Shown: positions 1 to 9,605, counted from the stretch's first letter. The stretch: DNA of 55,995 nucleotides from Rhodobacterales bacterium (GCA_026400355.1 JAPLPE010000022.1:205507-261501); one strand, 5' to 3'. Numbers and translations are program-made. The notes: generated from the sequence alone by a model not told the origin.

Positions 1-751
1 GGACCGGCGGAAAATCGACTGCACCTTCGGAGTCCCCCGGCACGGTGAACACGCCACGGCGCACGCCTTCAAGGAACGACAGACGTTGTTCGCGGACGGC
101 CTTCATGATCGGCGCGCGGACGTTCTTTGCGTGCAGGTGGCCGATGCGGGCCTTGTGCTTTTCCGCCATGACGGCGGGGTCGCCGCCACCGAAAAGACAG
201 TGACCGGTGTCGAACAGCAGATGCGTGGCCGGGCCAGTAATGGCCATGAGCATATCAATCTCCTCGGGGCTTTCGACGATAGTGCCCATGTGGTGATGAT
301 AGACCAACTTGATCCCCTGTGCTGCTGCAAACTGCGCCAGCGCCTCGACCCCGGCACCAAAGGCAAGCCAGTCGCCAACTGCCAGCACGGGCTTGTCATT
401 CACCGCCATGCGGTCATCGCCGTGGATCGCGTTCGACGTTTCGCAGGTGATGATGACCTTTGATCCCACCGCTTTCAGCAGATCAAGATAGGGCTGCATC
501 GCGGCCTTTTCCTGCTCGACCGTGCTGGTGAGCAAGTTCAGCGAATGCCAGCCAGAGACATATTTCAGGCCCCGTCCACCCAGTTCCTTTTCGACCCCTT
601 CGGCCGTCGTGGGCAGCTTGTGGCCTTTTTCGATCCCGTCAAAGCCGATCTCGGCCGTCTCGTCCAGGCACTGCGCAAGTGAAATATGCGCGCCAAGAGA
701 CTGATCGTCGTCGTTCGACCAGGCAATCGGGTTGGTGCCGTAAAGGATCAT
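1..751 (-). CDS. iolE: Inosose dehydratase IolE, 3' end cut by the window edge
   Basis: Dehydrates scyllo-inosose (2-keto-myo-inositol) to the trihydroxycyclohexane dione, step 2 of inositol breakdown in the cytoplasm. The reading frame on the minus strand opens with ATG at 751 and stays open for 250 codons to the left edge, so about 50 C-terminal residues of a ~300-residue family are missing. The N-terminus ([17 protein letters not shown]...) and the following [14 protein letters not shown] stretch fit the xylose-isomerase-like TIM barrel of IolE. The start overlaps the iolD stop in an ATGA, implying translational coupling. Identity rests on this sequence and the iolC-iolD-iolE order. Confidence 0.88.
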   Translation of the reverse strand, partial: MILYGTNPIAWSNDDDQSLGAHISLAQCLDETAEIGFDGIEKGHKLPTTAEGVEKELGGRGLKYVSGWHSLNLLTSTVEQEKAAMQPYLDLLKAVGSKVIITCETSNAIHGDDRMAVNDKPVLAVGDWLAFGAGVEALAQFAAAQGIKLVYHHHMGTIVESPEEIDMLMAITGPATHLLFDTGHCLFGGGDPAVMAEKHKARIGHLHAKNVRAPIMKAVREQRLSFLEGVRRGVFTVPGDSEGAVDFPPV

Positions 752-2577
752 GACAGGACCTGCTCTTTCCGTTTCTTTTCATAGTTTTCGCGCGCCGCCT
801 GCACTTCGGGGCGCACGCTGACTTCGGGCACGCCGACTTCCCACCACGTCCCGCCGTAGGGGGTCGAGGGGTAGGGGTCGGTGTCGATGACAACGACATA
901 GGGGCCTGTTGCGGCCTTTGCATCCACCAGAGCAGTCTCAAGCTCCGCAATCGTGCTGACCTTGACCGCCGTGGCCCCCATCGCCGCCGCATGGGCGTGG
1001 AAATCGATCGCCGAAGGCTGGACCTGCCATGCGTCCTTGAGGAGGTTGTTGAACTCAGCCCCGCCGGTGGCGATCTGCAGGCGGTTGATGCATCCGAAAC
1101 CTCGGTTGTCAGTGACCACGATGGTGATCTTGACTCCCATCATGCAGGCCGTAACCAGTTCGCTGTTGGCCATCATATAGCTGCCATCGCCCAGCATGCA
1201 GACGATATCCCGGTCCGGCTCGGCCATCTTGATGCCCAAGGCCCCCGCGATCTCGTACCCCATGCAGGAGAAGCCGTATTCCATGTGATAGGACATTGGC
1301 CGAGTGGCCTTCCACAGCTTGTGAAGTTCGCCAGGCATTGTCCCCGCCGCGCACATCACAACCGTGTCAGGCCCCGACGCCCGTTGCACCGCGCCAATGA
1401 CCTGCATATCGGTGGGCAGCACATTGCCCGCCATGGGCGCCGCCGTCAGCGGATCAACCGCGCCGAACCAATCGGCCTTGAGCGATGCGGCCGGGGCCGC
1501 GAACGCCTTGGTGCCCAGCGCATCAGACAGTTCCCGCAGGCCGAGCCTTGCATCGCAGCACAGCGGCTCTGCCCCGTGCTTCATCGCGTCATAGGCCGCG
1601 ACATTGACGCTGATGAGCCTCCGCCCCGGCTTGGAAAACAGCGACCAAGACCCGGTCGTGAAATCTTGAAATCGCGTGCCGACGCCGATCACCGCATCCG
1701 CCGCCGCGCAGACCGCGTTGGCCGAGGCGGCCCCGGTTACTCCCACAGGACCAAGGTTCAGCGGATGATCCCACGGAAGAACCGATTTGCCCGCCTGCGT
1801 TTCCACGACGGGGATCTGGTGCTTCTCGACAAACTCGCGCAGCGCATTGGTCGCATGCGAATAATGCACCCCGCCCCCGGCCACGATCACGGGCGACACC
1901 GAGCCCTTGATCAACGTCGCCACCCGGTCGAGTTCCGCGGCATCGGGCAATTGCCGACGCAGGCGCCAGACGCGCCCTTCAAAGAAAATGACTGGGTAAT
2001 CAAAGGCTTCGGCCTGCACATCCTGACAGAAGGACAAAGTCACCGGCCCGCATTCGGCGGGATCGGTCATCACCCGCATCGCGCGCGGCAGCGCTGTAAG
2101 GATATGTTCGGGGCGCGAGATGCGATCAAAATAGCGGCTGACGGGGCGGAAACAGTCGTTGGCCGAAACGGTGCCATCACCAAACACCTCGACCTGTTGC
2201 AGCACCGGATCAGGCGCACGGTTGGCAAATACATCGCCCGGCACGAACAGCACCGGGATCCGGTTCACATGGGCCACGCCGGCCGCCGTCACCATGTTGA
2301 GCGCGCCGGGCCCGATGGACGAGGTGACCATCATTGCGTGGGACCGGCCCAACTGCTTGGCATAGGCAATCGACGCATGGGCCATCGTCTGTTCGTTCTG
2401 GCCACGATAGGTGGGGAAATGGTCCTTCACGCCATGCAGCGCCTCGCCCAGACCGGACACATTGCCGTGGCCGAAGATACCCCAGCATCCGGCGATAAAG
2501 GGCTGCCCGTCTTCGCCCAACTGCGCGGCCAGATAGCGTACCATGGCCTGCGCTGCCGTCAGTCTGATCGTGGTCAT
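748..2577 (-). CDS. iolD: 3D-(3,5/4)-trihydroxycyclohexane-1,2-dione hydrolase IolD
   Basis: ThDP-dependent ring-opening enzyme of inositol catabolism, converting the cyclic dione to 5-deoxy-glucuronate. At 609 aa it has the usual length for IolD. The N-terminal PYR domain carries the activating glutamate in GQNEQ (Glu62). A central domain precedes the C-terminal PP domain with the ThDP/Mg motif starting GDGSYM at about 463 and ending TDN at about 491. It overlaps iolC upstream (ATGA at 2574-2577) and iolE downstream (ATGA at 748-751), so the three are almost certainly one translationally coupled unit. Other ThDP enzymes such as acetolactate synthase are excluded by neighbours and by the [13 protein letters not shown] segment near the N-terminus. 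Confidence 0.95.
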   Translation of the reverse strand: MTTIRLTAAQAMVRYLAAQLGEDGQPFIAGCWGIFGHGNVSGLGEALHGVKDHFPTYRGQNEQTMAHASIAYAKQLGRSHAMMVTSSIGPGALNMVTAAGVAHVNRIPVLFVPGDVFANRAPDPVLQQVEVFGDGTVSANDCFRPVSRYFDRISRPEHILTALPRAMRVMTDPAECGPVTLSFCQDVQAEAFDYPVIFFEGRVWRLRRQLPDAAELDRVATLIKGSVSPVIVAGGGVHYSHATNALREFVEKHQIPVVETQAGKSVLPWDHPLNLGPVGVTGAASANAVCAAADAVIGVGTRFQDFTTGSWSLFSKPGRRLISVNVAAYDAMKHGAEPLCCDARLGLRELSDALGTKAFAAPAASLKADWFGAVDPLTAAPMAGNVLPTDMQVIGAVQRASGPDTVVMCAAGTMPGELHKLWKATRPMSYHMEYGFSCMGYEIAGALGIKMAEPDRDIVCMLGDGSYMMANSELVTACMMGVKITIVVTDNRGFGCINRLQIATGGAEFNNLLKDAWQVQPSAIDFHAHAAAMGATAVKVSTIAELETALVDAKAATGPYVVVIDTDPYPSTPYGGTWWEVGVPEVSVRPEVQAARENYEKKRKEQVLS

Positions 2578-4487
2578 GCCTTACCCCCTGCATTTGCCCG
2601 CGCCTGATCCCAGACGGCGCAGAGCCCACTATACTTCCCGGCCATCGCATCCACGGCGGCCGCATCCCCGATCCGCCCCGCCAGCCATTCGCGGGCCGCA
2701 TCGCCGAAGATCGTTCGGCCCACGGCGAAACCCTTTACCAGGGGTTGCCGCGCCGCCAAGGCGAAACTGTCGGCCAGTTCGGCAGCGGGCGCATCAAGTC
2801 CCAGCACGACCACACCGCGCACGTTAGGATCATGCTTCAGGATAGCGTGGCAGGCCTTGTCCCATGCTGCCTCGGTCTTGAAGGGCTCAAGCTTCCACCA
2901 ATCGGGGAAAATGCCGAGCACATAGAACCGCTCAATGATCCGCGCCGTCGTCATGTCGTCCACCGGGCCAACCTTGGACGGAATAACCTCAAGCAGGAAT
3001 TCCAGCCGGTTGCGCCGCGCTGCAGCGAACAGGCGCAAGATAGTATCCTCCTGGTCCTTCCACATCTCCGCATCGTCATCGGGATGGCAGAAGCACAAAG
3101 CCTTCACGACCTGCGTCACCGGCCATTCGTTCAGACCGCCGAAATCGACGCCAAGTTCAGGTTCAACCCGCAAAGGCCGCGATCCCGGCCATTCCACAGG
3201 CCGCCCGATCCAAAGCCCCTTCCCCGCCGCCTTGTAGAGCGCGTCGCGCCCCAGACGACCGTCGCAGAGGATGCCGTAGCCCTTGTTCCCGCCCGAAACC
3301 TTCTCGGCGGCGGCAAGGCACAACAGCTTGAACGCACCGATCTTGTCAGGCGTCGCGCCGTCCATCTCTTCCAACTGCTTGCGGTGGTCAAAGGCGAACA
3401 CGCGCATGGTGGACAAGTCGTCATGCCGGTTGGTGGCCCAGTGGACCTGCTCCAGCGGGCCGTCCTTGCGCAGCGCCTTGTTCACGACGCCCCGTTTCAG
3501 GAAGAACTGTAACTCCACCCAGCTTGGGTAAGCAGGCGTGCAGCCGTGGCGCGACACGGCAAAGGCCCCGCAGGCGTTGGCGTATTTCAGCGCGACGGGC
3601 CAGGGTTCGCCATCGAGCCAACCCTTGAGCAGGCCTGACATGAACCCGTCCCCCGCCCCTAGCACGTTGAAAACATCAATCGGGAAACCGGGGCCCGCCT
3701 GTCCTTCGTCAAGGCTGTCGGGGATCGCGCCAGTAAAGGCTGACGCCCCCATCGGGCCGCGTTTGCAGACGAGTGTGGCTTTCGACACCGCCCGCACCGC
3801 CCGCAGCGCAGCGATGGTATCAGTCGTGCCGCCCGCAATGTGGAACTCTTCCTCGGTACCGACGATCAGGTCGAACTGGTGCAGCGTGGTCTGAAGCTTG
3901 GCCGTAACCGCCTGCGATTCAATGAAACGGCTTTCGCCGTCCCCATGCCCCGCCAGCCCCCAAAGGTTGGGACGGTAGTCGATATCAAGCGCCGTCTGCG
4001 ACCCGTTCTCCCGTGCTAGCCGCAGCGCCTTGAGCACTGCCGCCTCGGTCCTTGGATGACTCATATGGGTGCCCGTGGCGACGACGGCCCGCGCCTCGGC
4101 AATAAAGGCGGGGTCGATGTCATCTTCGCACAGCGCCATGTCGGCGCAGTTTTCGCGGTAAAAGATCAGCGGAAACTGGTGCTGGTCCCGGATGCCAAGG
4201 ATCACCAGTGCGGTCAGCCGCTCGGGATCGGTCTTGACCCCGCGCACATCCACGCCTTCGCGGGCCAGTTCTTCGCGCAGAAAGCGGCCCATGTGTTCGT
4301 CGCCCACCCGCGTGATCAGCGCAGATTTCAAACCCAACCGTGCCGTCCCCGTGGCCATGTTCGTAGGCGATCCGCCCACATATTTGTTGAACGACGCCAT
4401 ATCCTCAAGTCGCCCGCCCACCTGAGCACCATATAGATCGACTGAGGATCGGCCAATGGTGATGACGTCAAGCGGGCGTGCGGTCAT
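2574..4487 (-). CDS. iolC: IolC 5-dehydro-2-deoxygluconokinase fused to a DUF2090 aldolase-like domain
   Basis: The 637-aa protein has two parts. Residues ~1-320 are a PfkB-family kinase: GGSPTNMATG near 38-47 and the signature GAGD at 277-280, with Asp280 as predicted catalytic base. It phosphorylates 2-deoxy-5-keto-gluconate. Residues ~330-630 match the DUF2090 domain of proteobacterial IolC fusions, generally taken to be the next-step aldolase (IolJ role); I see no independent catalytic proof for that half. Bacillus IolC is only ~325 aa, so the length supports the fusion. It ends inside the iolD start (ATGA). A 59-bp gap with a palindrome separates it from iolG, so an internal promoter is possible here. 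Confidence 0.93.
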   Translation of the reverse strand: MTARPLDVITIGRSSVDLYGAQVGGRLEDMASFNKYVGGSPTNMATGTARLGLKSALITRVGDEHMGRFLREELAREGVDVRGVKTDPERLTALVILGIRDQHQFPLIFYRENCADMALCEDDIDPAFIAEARAVVATGTHMSHPRTEAAVLKALRLARENGSQTALDIDYRPNLWGLAGHGDGESRFIESQAVTAKLQTTLHQFDLIVGTEEEFHIAGGTTDTIAALRAVRAVSKATLVCKRGPMGASAFTGAIPDSLDEGQAGPGFPIDVFNVLGAGDGFMSGLLKGWLDGEPWPVALKYANACGAFAVSRHGCTPAYPSWVELQFFLKRGVVNKALRKDGPLEQVHWATNRHDDLSTMRVFAFDHRKQLEEMDGATPDKIGAFKLLCLAAAEKVSGGNKGYGILCDGRLGRDALYKAAGKGLWIGRPVEWPGSRPLRVEPELGVDFGGLNEWPVTQVVKALCFCHPDDDAEMWKDQEDTILRLFAAARRNRLEFLLEVIPSKVGPVDDMTTARIIERFYVLGIFPDWWKLEPFKTEAAWDKACHAILKHDPNVRGVVVLGLDAPAAELADSFALAARQPLVKGFAVGRTIFGDAAREWLAGRIGDAAAVDAMAGKYSGLCAVWDQARANAGGKA

Positions 4488-4514
4488 GGCTTTGTCCGAT
4501 TTTCAGATTATTTC

Positions 4515-4544
4515 CAAGTTTCACAAAAATGAAAACTTGCTTCC
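4515..4544. promoter_or_regulatory. Palindrome between iolG and iolC, candidate regulator site
   Basis: The only real gap inside the iol block (59 bp) is AT-rich and contains an imperfect inverted repeat: arms CAAGTTTCA (4515-4523) and TGAAAACTTG (4530-4539), one base unequal in length. Overlapping its right side is GAAA-N6-TTCC (4531-4544), one mismatch from the GGAA-N6-TTCC box I recall for the rhizobial inositol repressor IolR (RpiR family). Binding is inferred, not shown. An RpiR-type regulator does lie 28 kb away at 32759. Confidence 0.4.
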
Positions 4545-4546
4545 AT

Positions 4547-5551
4547 TCAAGCGATGATTTCCGAAACCTTGATGGTGCGACCCTCTGCCACGGATTTCAG
4601 CGCGGCATCCGCCAGCGCCAGCGCCCGCAGTCCATCCTCGCCTGTCGTCGGCGTGGCCGTGCCATTGTTCACAGCGGCGACAAAGCCCGCGATTTCATTG
4701 GCGTAGGCCGCCGTATAGCGTGACATGAAGAAGTTGAGCAGCGGTGGCCGGGTAAAGCCCTTGGCCGTCGCGATCTCGATATTCGCCTCGCGCATGTTTT
4801 CGGCGCTGACGGCCCCCTTGGACCCCAGAACCTCGATCCGCTGGTCATAGCCATAGGTGGCGCGACGCGAGTTGGTGATCACGGCCAGCTTTCCCGTCGC
4901 CGTGCGCAGAATGACGTTGATCGAATCGAAATCGCCAAGTTCGCCAATCGCCGGATCGACAAGGACCGATGCGGCGGCCTGAACCGACTCTACCTCTTCC
5001 CCCAACAGCCAGCGAGCCATGTCGAAATCGTGGATCGTCATGTCCCGGAAGATCCCGCCCGACCGCTTGATGTAGTCCGCCGGCGGCGCGCCCGGGTCGC
5101 GGGAGGAGATCGTGACCATCTCGACCTTGCCGATAGTGCCCGCGTCGATGGCAGCCTTGACCGCCATGAAGTCGGGGTCAAAGCGACGGTTGAAGCCCAC
5201 CATAAGCGTGCCCTTTGTCTCCTCCACGACCTTGAGGCAGTCGATGACGCGGGCGACCGACAGGTCGATCGGCTTTTCGCAGAACACGGCCTTGCCAGCG
5301 CGGCTAAACTTTTCAATCAGGTCGGCATGCGTGTCAGTCGGCGTACAGATGACTACCGCGTCGATATCGTCCGAGCCAAGGATTGCCTTGATGGTGCGGA
5401 TGTCGCAGCCATACATGTCCGCCATATCCTGTGCGGCCTTGGCCACTGGATCGGCAATGGCCTGAAGCTTTGCACCGGGGGTGGATGCGATAGCTTTGGA
5501 ATGGACGCGGCCGATACGGCCTGCGCCAAGAACACCGAAGCGAATGGTCAT
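4547..5551 (-). CDS. iolG: Inositol 2-dehydrogenase (Gfo/Idh/MocA family)
   Basis: NAD-dependent oxidation of myo-inositol to scyllo-inosose, the entry step. The 334-aa protein has the Rossmann fingerprint GAGRIG at 9-14, the dinucleotide/catalytic motif EKP at 92-94 (Lys93), and the D-x3-H pair Asp169/His173 inside FRDMTIHDFD, matching the Lys-Asp-His triad of characterised inositol dehydrogenases. It sits 35 bp downstream of the transporter ATPase gene and upstream of iolC, so uptake and first oxidation are co-expressed. Related Gfo/Idh enzymes act on many sugars; the iolCDE neighbours make inositol by far the best reading. Confidence 0.92.
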   Translation of the reverse strand: MTIRFGVLGAGRIGRVHSKAIASTPGAKLQAIADPVAKAAQDMADMYGCDIRTIKAILGSDDIDAVVICTPTDTHADLIEKFSRAGKAVFCEKPIDLSVARVIDCLKVVEETKGTLMVGFNRRFDPDFMAVKAAIDAGTIGKVEMVTISSRDPGAPPADYIKRSGGIFRDMTIHDFDMARWLLGEEVESVQAAASVLVDPAIGELGDFDSINVILRTATGKLAVITNSRRATYGYDQRIEVLGSKGAVSAENMREANIEIATAKGFTRPPLLNFFMSRYTAAYANEIAGFVAAVNNGTATPTTGEDGLRALALADAALKSVAEGRTIKVSEIIA

Positions 5552-5586
5552 GGAATACTCGTCTGTCAGGGGGCCCGACCGGGCCG

Positions 5587-6357
5587 TTAGATGTAAGCTG
5601 CGTTCTTGTTCTGCGACTTCACGCCCGTGATGTAGGACACGATATCGTTGCCGTCAGTTTCCGTTTTGTTGAGATTGGCCACAAGATGCCCGCGCCGGAA
5701 AACCACGATCCGGTCCACCAGATCAAAGACCTGCCGCAGGTTGTGGCTGATCAGGATCAGCGGGATACCCTGACTTTTCAGCGACTTGATGATGTTTTCG
5801 ACCTGCGCGGTTTCCTGCACACCCAATGCCGCCGTTGGTTCGTCCATGATGATCAGTTTGCTGGCAAAACTGGCAGACCGGGCAATGGCCACGCATTGCC
5901 GCTGTCCGCCCGACATGTGCCGGATCGCATTGTCGAGCTTGGGGATCTTGACACCCGTCCGCTTCAGCCCTTCCTCGGTCGCCTTGCGCATCGCCTTGCG
6001 GTCAAGGATCGAAAAGGGGCCGAGGTTGAACTTGATGATCTCGCGCCCCAGAAACAGGTTCGACGGCACGTCAAGGTCGTCGGCCAAGGCGAGATTCTGG
6101 AACACACATTCCATCCCCGCCTCCCGCGCGTCGAGCGGGCCGGCAAAGTTCACCTCCTGCCCGTCGAACCAGATCTTTCCACTCGTGCGCTGTTCCACGC
6201 CCGTAATCTGGCGGACAAAGGTCGATTTGCCCGCCCCGTTGTCTCCTACGATGGCGACATGTTCTCCGGCCTGCAGTTCGAAATCCGCATTCTGCAGCGC
6301 ATGCACGCCGCCGTAATGCTTGGTCAGGCCTTCGGTTTTCAGGATCGCGTTTGCCAT
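5587..6357 (-). CDS. CUT2 sugar ABC transporter ATPase, probably for inositol
   Basis: Cytoplasmic ATPase of the importer encoded by this gene and its two upstream neighbours. The 256-aa protein has a single nucleotide-binding domain: Walker A GDNGAGKST (38-46), signature MSGGQRQ, Walker B LIIMDEPTAA and switch histidine in LISHN. Rhizobial and Caulobacter inositol systems (IatA) often carry two fused ATPase domains, whereas this is the short one-domain form. Start 6357 lies 3 bp after the permease stop. The substrate is inferred from iolG directly downstream. Confidence 0.87.
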   Translation of the reverse strand: MANAILKTEGLTKHYGGVHALQNADFELQAGEHVAIVGDNGAGKSTFVRQITGVEQRTSGKIWFDGQEVNFAGPLDAREAGMECVFQNLALADDLDVPSNLFLGREIIKFNLGPFSILDRKAMRKATEEGLKRTGVKIPKLDNAIRHMSGGQRQCVAIARSASFASKLIIMDEPTAALGVQETAQVENIIKSLKSQGIPLILISHNLRQVFDLVDRIVVFRRGHLVANLNKTETDGNDIVSYITGVKSQNKNAAYI

Positions 6358-6360
6358 GAC

Positions 6361-7401
6361 CTACCCCCGCATCGCACGGCGTTTCTGCCGCCAGACATCG
6401 GCCACTACGGCCGCCACGATGATCGCGCCTTTGATCATCTCCTGATAATAGGCGTCGACCTGCAGGAACGTGAAACCCGAGATGATGGTGCCGAAGATCA
6501 GCATCCCTAGAAACGTCCCGATGATCGACCCGCGCCCGCCCACAAGGCTGACGCCCCCGATCACCGCCATCGCAATGGCGTCGAGTTCATACATCACCCC
6601 CATGCCCGCCTGCGCCGTCAGCTGCCGCGAGGCAGCGACAAGACCGGCAAGGGCGGCCAGCATCCCGGCAATCGCATAGACCAGCACCAGATGCTTTTCG
6701 ACGTTGATCCCGCTCATCCGGGCGGCATCGGGGTTGGATCCGATAGCATAGGTGTGCTTCCCATAAAGCGTATAGGTCAGGATCAGCTGAAACAGGATTG
6801 CGACCCCGGCAAAGATCAGAACCGGCGTGAAACCTGCCCCAAGCATGGTGAAGGTTTCTGTGGGGTTGGAAACAGCCTCGCCCTTGGTCCACCAGTTGGC
6901 CACACCCCGAGCCGACACCATCATGCCTAGCGTCGCGATGAAGGGCGGGATCTTGGTATAGGCGATCAACGCGCCGTTGATCAGACCTGCAATCAGTCCC
7001 ATGGCCAGCCCCACGGCCAGCGGAATGATCAGCGGCAGGTCAACCCAACCCTGTTCCCAGAAAACAGCATCGGTGAAATCCTGCCCGTTGCGCGTGCTCA
7101 TCTGTGCAAAACTGGTCGCGATGATCGCGGTGGCACCCACGATGGACCCTGACGACAAGTCGATCCCGCCCGTGATGATGACCTGCGTCACCCCCACGGC
7201 GATGATGCCCACCACAGCCACCTGAAGGATCATGATCCGCAGGATCTGCGGATTGCCCAGGAACGTCCTGTCCCGGACGATCCAGGCCAGCGCCTCAAAA
7301 ACCAGGGCGATGCTGATCAACCCCAGAAGTGCGTTCAGTTCCTGCGGCCAGACCCGGGCCTGTCTTTCGTCTTGCGTTGCGTTGATAGCTGAATCCGCCA
7401 T
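6361..7401 (-). CDS. CUT2 sugar ABC transporter permease (RbsC/IatP-like)
   Basis: Inner-membrane permease of the inositol-type importer. The 346-aa protein has a short soluble N-terminus and then about eight to ten hydrophobic segments typical of the branched-chain/ribose permease family. The hallmark stretches VGVTQVIITGGIDLSSGSIV (about 75-95) and AIGSNPDAARMSGI are diagnostic of RbsC-like proteins. One permease gene suggests a homodimeric pore. It follows the binding protein after a 79-bp gap holding a strong hairpin, and is 3 bp from the ATPase gene. Confidence 0.9.
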   Translation of the reverse strand: MADSAINATQDERQARVWPQELNALLGLISIALVFEALAWIVRDRTFLGNPQILRIMILQVAVVGIIAVGVTQVIITGGIDLSSGSIVGATAIIATSFAQMSTRNGQDFTDAVFWEQGWVDLPLIIPLAVGLAMGLIAGLINGALIAYTKIPPFIATLGMMVSARGVANWWTKGEAVSNPTETFTMLGAGFTPVLIFAGVAILFQLILTYTLYGKHTYAIGSNPDAARMSGINVEKHLVLVYAIAGMLAALAGLVAASRQLTAQAGMGVMYELDAIAMAVIGGVSLVGGRGSIIGTFLGMLIFGTIISGFTFLQVDAYYQEMIKGAIIVAAVVADVWRQKRRAMRG

Positions 7402-7425
7402 GTCCCAACCCCATCATGCCGAAAA

Positions 7426-7455
7426 CCATGGGCGGCCCTTGAAGGCCCCCCATGG
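7426..7455 (-). terminator. Intercistronic hairpin between binding protein and permease genes
   Basis: An inverted repeat with arms CCATGGG-CGGCC and GGCC-CCCCATGG around a cttgaa loop lies 26 bp past the binding-protein stop codon (7481). It has no T-run on the minus strand, so it is more likely an RNA-stabilising or attenuating hairpin than a full terminator. Such hairpins commonly keep periplasmic binding-protein mRNA more abundant than that of the permease and ATPase. Confidence 0.55.
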
Positions 7456-7480
7456 GTCGTTACGTCCAGGCAGTCTGGCC

Positions 7481-8422
7481 TTAGTTCGCCGACAGATAAT
7501 CGCCGATGTTGGCAGGCGTGACGAGCTGGAAGGGGATGTAGACCTTCTGCTCGACCGTTTCGCCACGGGCGAGCGCGAGGGCAGCATCAAGCGATCCCGC
7601 GCCCTGACCGGCAGCATCCTGGAACACGGTCACGTCCAGGTCGCCTGCCTGCATCGCAGCCAGAGCATCCTGCGTGGCGTCGATCCCGGCCACGATCATG
7701 GTGGACATGTCCACACCGGCGGCCTTCAGCGACTGGATGGCGCCGATTGCCATTTCGTCATTGTTTGCGATGACGGCGTCAAAGGTCACGCCCGCACCCA
7801 GCCAATTGGTCATGAGGTCGGCGCCCAGTTGACGCGACCACGTAGCCGTCTGTTCTTCAGCGATGGTCATGAAGGAGCATTCAGGACGCGAAATAACTTC
7901 ATGAATGTCCGCGGTCCGCTGAACAGCGGCCTGGTTGGACAGGTCACCGACCATGACGACGATAGTGGCGGGATTCGTGCCCGCTTCGGTCAGCAGACGG
8001 CAGACTTCAAGGGTCTGAAGCGTGCCCGAGTCAACTTCGTTAGAAGCGACGAAGGCCTGATTGTCGGGCAGGCTGTCGACGTTGATCGGCTGACGGTTGA
8101 CATAGACCAGCGGGATGCCAGCCGCTTCGGCGGCGTCCGACATAGCCTGCGTGGCCGAGGTATCGACCGCGTTCACCACGATGGCGTCAACGCCCGAGGC
8201 GATGAAGTTTTCGATCTGGCTCAGCTGCTTGCCCACGTCAGCATTTGCGTCTTCAGCCTGCAGTTCGACACCGTCAAGCGTGGCGGCATATTCAACCATG
8301 CCATTACGCAGAACGGTCAGGAAGTTGTCGTCAAAGGTCGCCATCGACAGACCAATCGTTTCGGCCATCGCGGTCGTCGACATCAGACCGGTCAGCCCGG
8401 CGATGATGAGGGTCTTTTTCAT
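7481..8422 (-). CDS. Periplasmic sugar-binding protein of the CUT2 (inositol-type) ABC importer
   Basis: Captures the substrate in the periplasm for the permease/ATPase pair downstream. I place the start at 8422 (MKKTLIIAG...), because GGGAGG lies 7 bases upstream and a Sec signal peptide follows at once (cleavage after AMA, about residue 20). The open frame upstream to 8692 would add 90 residues of low-complexity, Arg-rich sequence. The mature protein (~290 aa) is of the periplasmic-binding-protein type 1 (RbsB-like) class, with SQIENFIASGVDAIVVNAVD and VNRQPINVDSLPDNQAFV typical of the fold. Inositol (IbpA-like) is the likely ligand from context; ribose cannot be excluded from sequence alone. 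Confidence 0.88.
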   Translation of the reverse strand: MKKTLIIAGLTGLMSTTAMAETIGLSMATFDDNFLTVLRNGMVEYAATLDGVELQAEDANADVGKQLSQIENFIASGVDAIVVNAVDTSATQAMSDAAEAAGIPLVYVNRQPINVDSLPDNQAFVASNEVDSGTLQTLEVCRLLTEAGTNPATIVVMVGDLSNQAAVQRTADIHEVISRPECSFMTIAEEQTATWSRQLGADLMTNWLGAGVTFDAVIANNDEMAIGAIQSLKAAGVDMSTMIVAGIDATQDALAAMQAGDLDVTVFQDAAGQGAGSLDAALALARGETVEQKVYIPFQLVTPANIGDYLSAN

Positions 8423-8513
8423 TCGCATTCCTCCCAAAGGCGGCGTCCGGCGCACCGCATTCCATTTTTGCCGGAAGGCCCCCTCCCCGGGGAACCTCAT
8501 TCGCCCCGCTCCG

Positions 8514-9332
8514 TCAGGCGGCCTTGGCCGCGAGTTCAGACCAGATGAATTCGAAAGATGTCGCAATCGCGCGAACTGGGTCGGCCAGCGTATGAACCTC
8601 GGGCGCAAAGGTCTCAAAAGACACGGGCCCAGTATATCCACCCGCCTGCAGCGCCGCGATCTGGGCCACATTGCCCAACCGGTCGGCACCATCGACCAGC
8701 ACGCGATGCTTGTCTCCCATCTCGCTGACCGAGATATTGGGATCGTTCACACCGGAAATGTGAACCATGCCCGTATGCTCTGGATAGAACGGGCCACCGT
8801 GAGCCAGATGATGATGGAACGTGTCATGGACAAGTTTGAACCGGCCAGTTGCACCCAATGCCTCGATCGCCTCGACAGCCTCGGACTTGAAGCGCAGCGC
8901 GCAAATTTCAAAACCAAGCGGTTCGACAAGCCCTACCAGCCCGTGGTCCTCCAGCATGGGCTTCAGCGCCTTGAGCGCGACGCGCAGGTTTGCCTGCCGT
9001 TCGCCGTTGCCCATACCCAGATTATCGTTGCGGGGGATCAGGCTGACCGCCTCGGCCCCACAGGCCACCGCGATCTTCATCAGGTCCAGCGCCTCGGCCG
9101 CCTTGGCGTCTGACCAGTCGTTGAACCGCTTGACCTCGGCCAGAGCCACGATGCGCAGCCCCTTGTCGCGGGCCAGATGTCCTGCGGCGACAGGGTCCAT
9201 CCCGTCAAACAGCGGTTGCGGCAGGTCATTGCGGACCTCGATCCCGACGCAGCCGAGCGCCGCAGCCGTACCAACGAACTGAGCATATGTCATCCGAGCC
9301 ACAGTCATGTGGTTCAATGCCTTTGGCAACAT
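8514..9332 (-). CDS. Sugar phosphate isomerase/epimerase, IolI/IolE-like TIM barrel
   Basis: First gene of the inositol operon. The 272-aa protein fits the AP-endonuclease-2/xylose-isomerase-like TIM-barrel family. Metal ligands can be picked out: Glu137 (VEPLG), Asp170 and His173 (HDTFHH), His191 (HISGV) and Glu240 (SFETF). This layout suits an inosose isomerase (IolI) or a second dehydratase, so isomerisation of an inosose is the likeliest role; the exact reaction is inferred. A GGAAGG sequence precedes ATG 9332. A 91-bp gap with no clear signal follows to the binding-protein gene. The operator-bearing promoter region 9333-9605 lies immediately upstream. Confidence 0.8.
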   Translation of the reverse strand: MLPKALNHMTVARMTYAQFVGTAAALGCVGIEVRNDLPQPLFDGMDPVAAGHLARDKGLRIVALAEVKRFNDWSDAKAAEALDLMKIAVACGAEAVSLIPRNDNLGMGNGERQANLRVALKALKPMLEDHGLVGLVEPLGFEICALRFKSEAVEAIEALGATGRFKLVHDTFHHHLAHGGPFYPEHTGMVHISGVNDPNISVSEMGDKHRVLVDGADRLGNVAQIAALQAGGYTGPVSFETFAPEVHTLADPVRAIATSFEFIWSELAAKAA

Positions 9333-9449
9333 AGCTTCGGTATCCTTCCCCTAGTCACCACATAGGCAGACGCGACCGGTTTCAGCGCATTTTCTAATCA
9401 GGCTGAGTCTGCCCGTCAGACCGATTCGTCAACACCTCGCCCATCTTTT

Positions 9450-9465
9450 CCATCATTCGTGATGA
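9450..9465. promoter_or_regulatory. LacI-type operator upstream of the inositol operon
   Basis: CCATCATTCGTGATGA is an inverted repeat (CATCA, four bases, TGATG) almost identical to the perfect CCATCATTCTTGATGG in front of the lacI-type gene at 10669. Only two bases differ. It lies 118 bp before the first operon gene. Sharing between the regulator's own promoter and the adjacent operon is the pattern expected for a local LacI repressor; binding itself is inferred. Confidence 0.65.
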
Positions 9466-9469
9466 CCCT

Positions 9470-9497
9470 CATCAAGGGCTTGATGTGATTTCGTCAA
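9470..9497 (-). promoter_or_regulatory. Second palindrome and possible -35 box of the inositol operon
   Basis: CATCAAGGGCTTGATG (9470-9485) is a perfect 7+2+7 palindrome 5 bp from the first operator, with the same CATCA/TGATG ends but two bases wider. On the minus strand TTGACG (9497-9492) could be a -35 box just upstream; I see no convincing -10 at 17 bp. The two sites together would let a repressor cover the promoter. Apart from these, the 273-bp gap 9333-9605 shows no gene. Confidence 0.4.
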
Positions 9498-9605
9498 GTC
9501 TGTCGCAATCGGGAATCCGGCAACTTGACTGAGAAACCGAGAACGAGACGGACGCAATACCGACGCGTCAGATACGCATTACCGAACGGGTTCCGCGCCG
9601 TCTCG

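Noticed and set aside
991-2607. 538-codon open frame on the plus strand opposite iolD
   Set aside because: It is the antisense shadow of iolD in a high-GC genome. The product is His/Arg/Gly-rich without motifs or ribosome binding site, whereas iolD has all its ThDP motifs.
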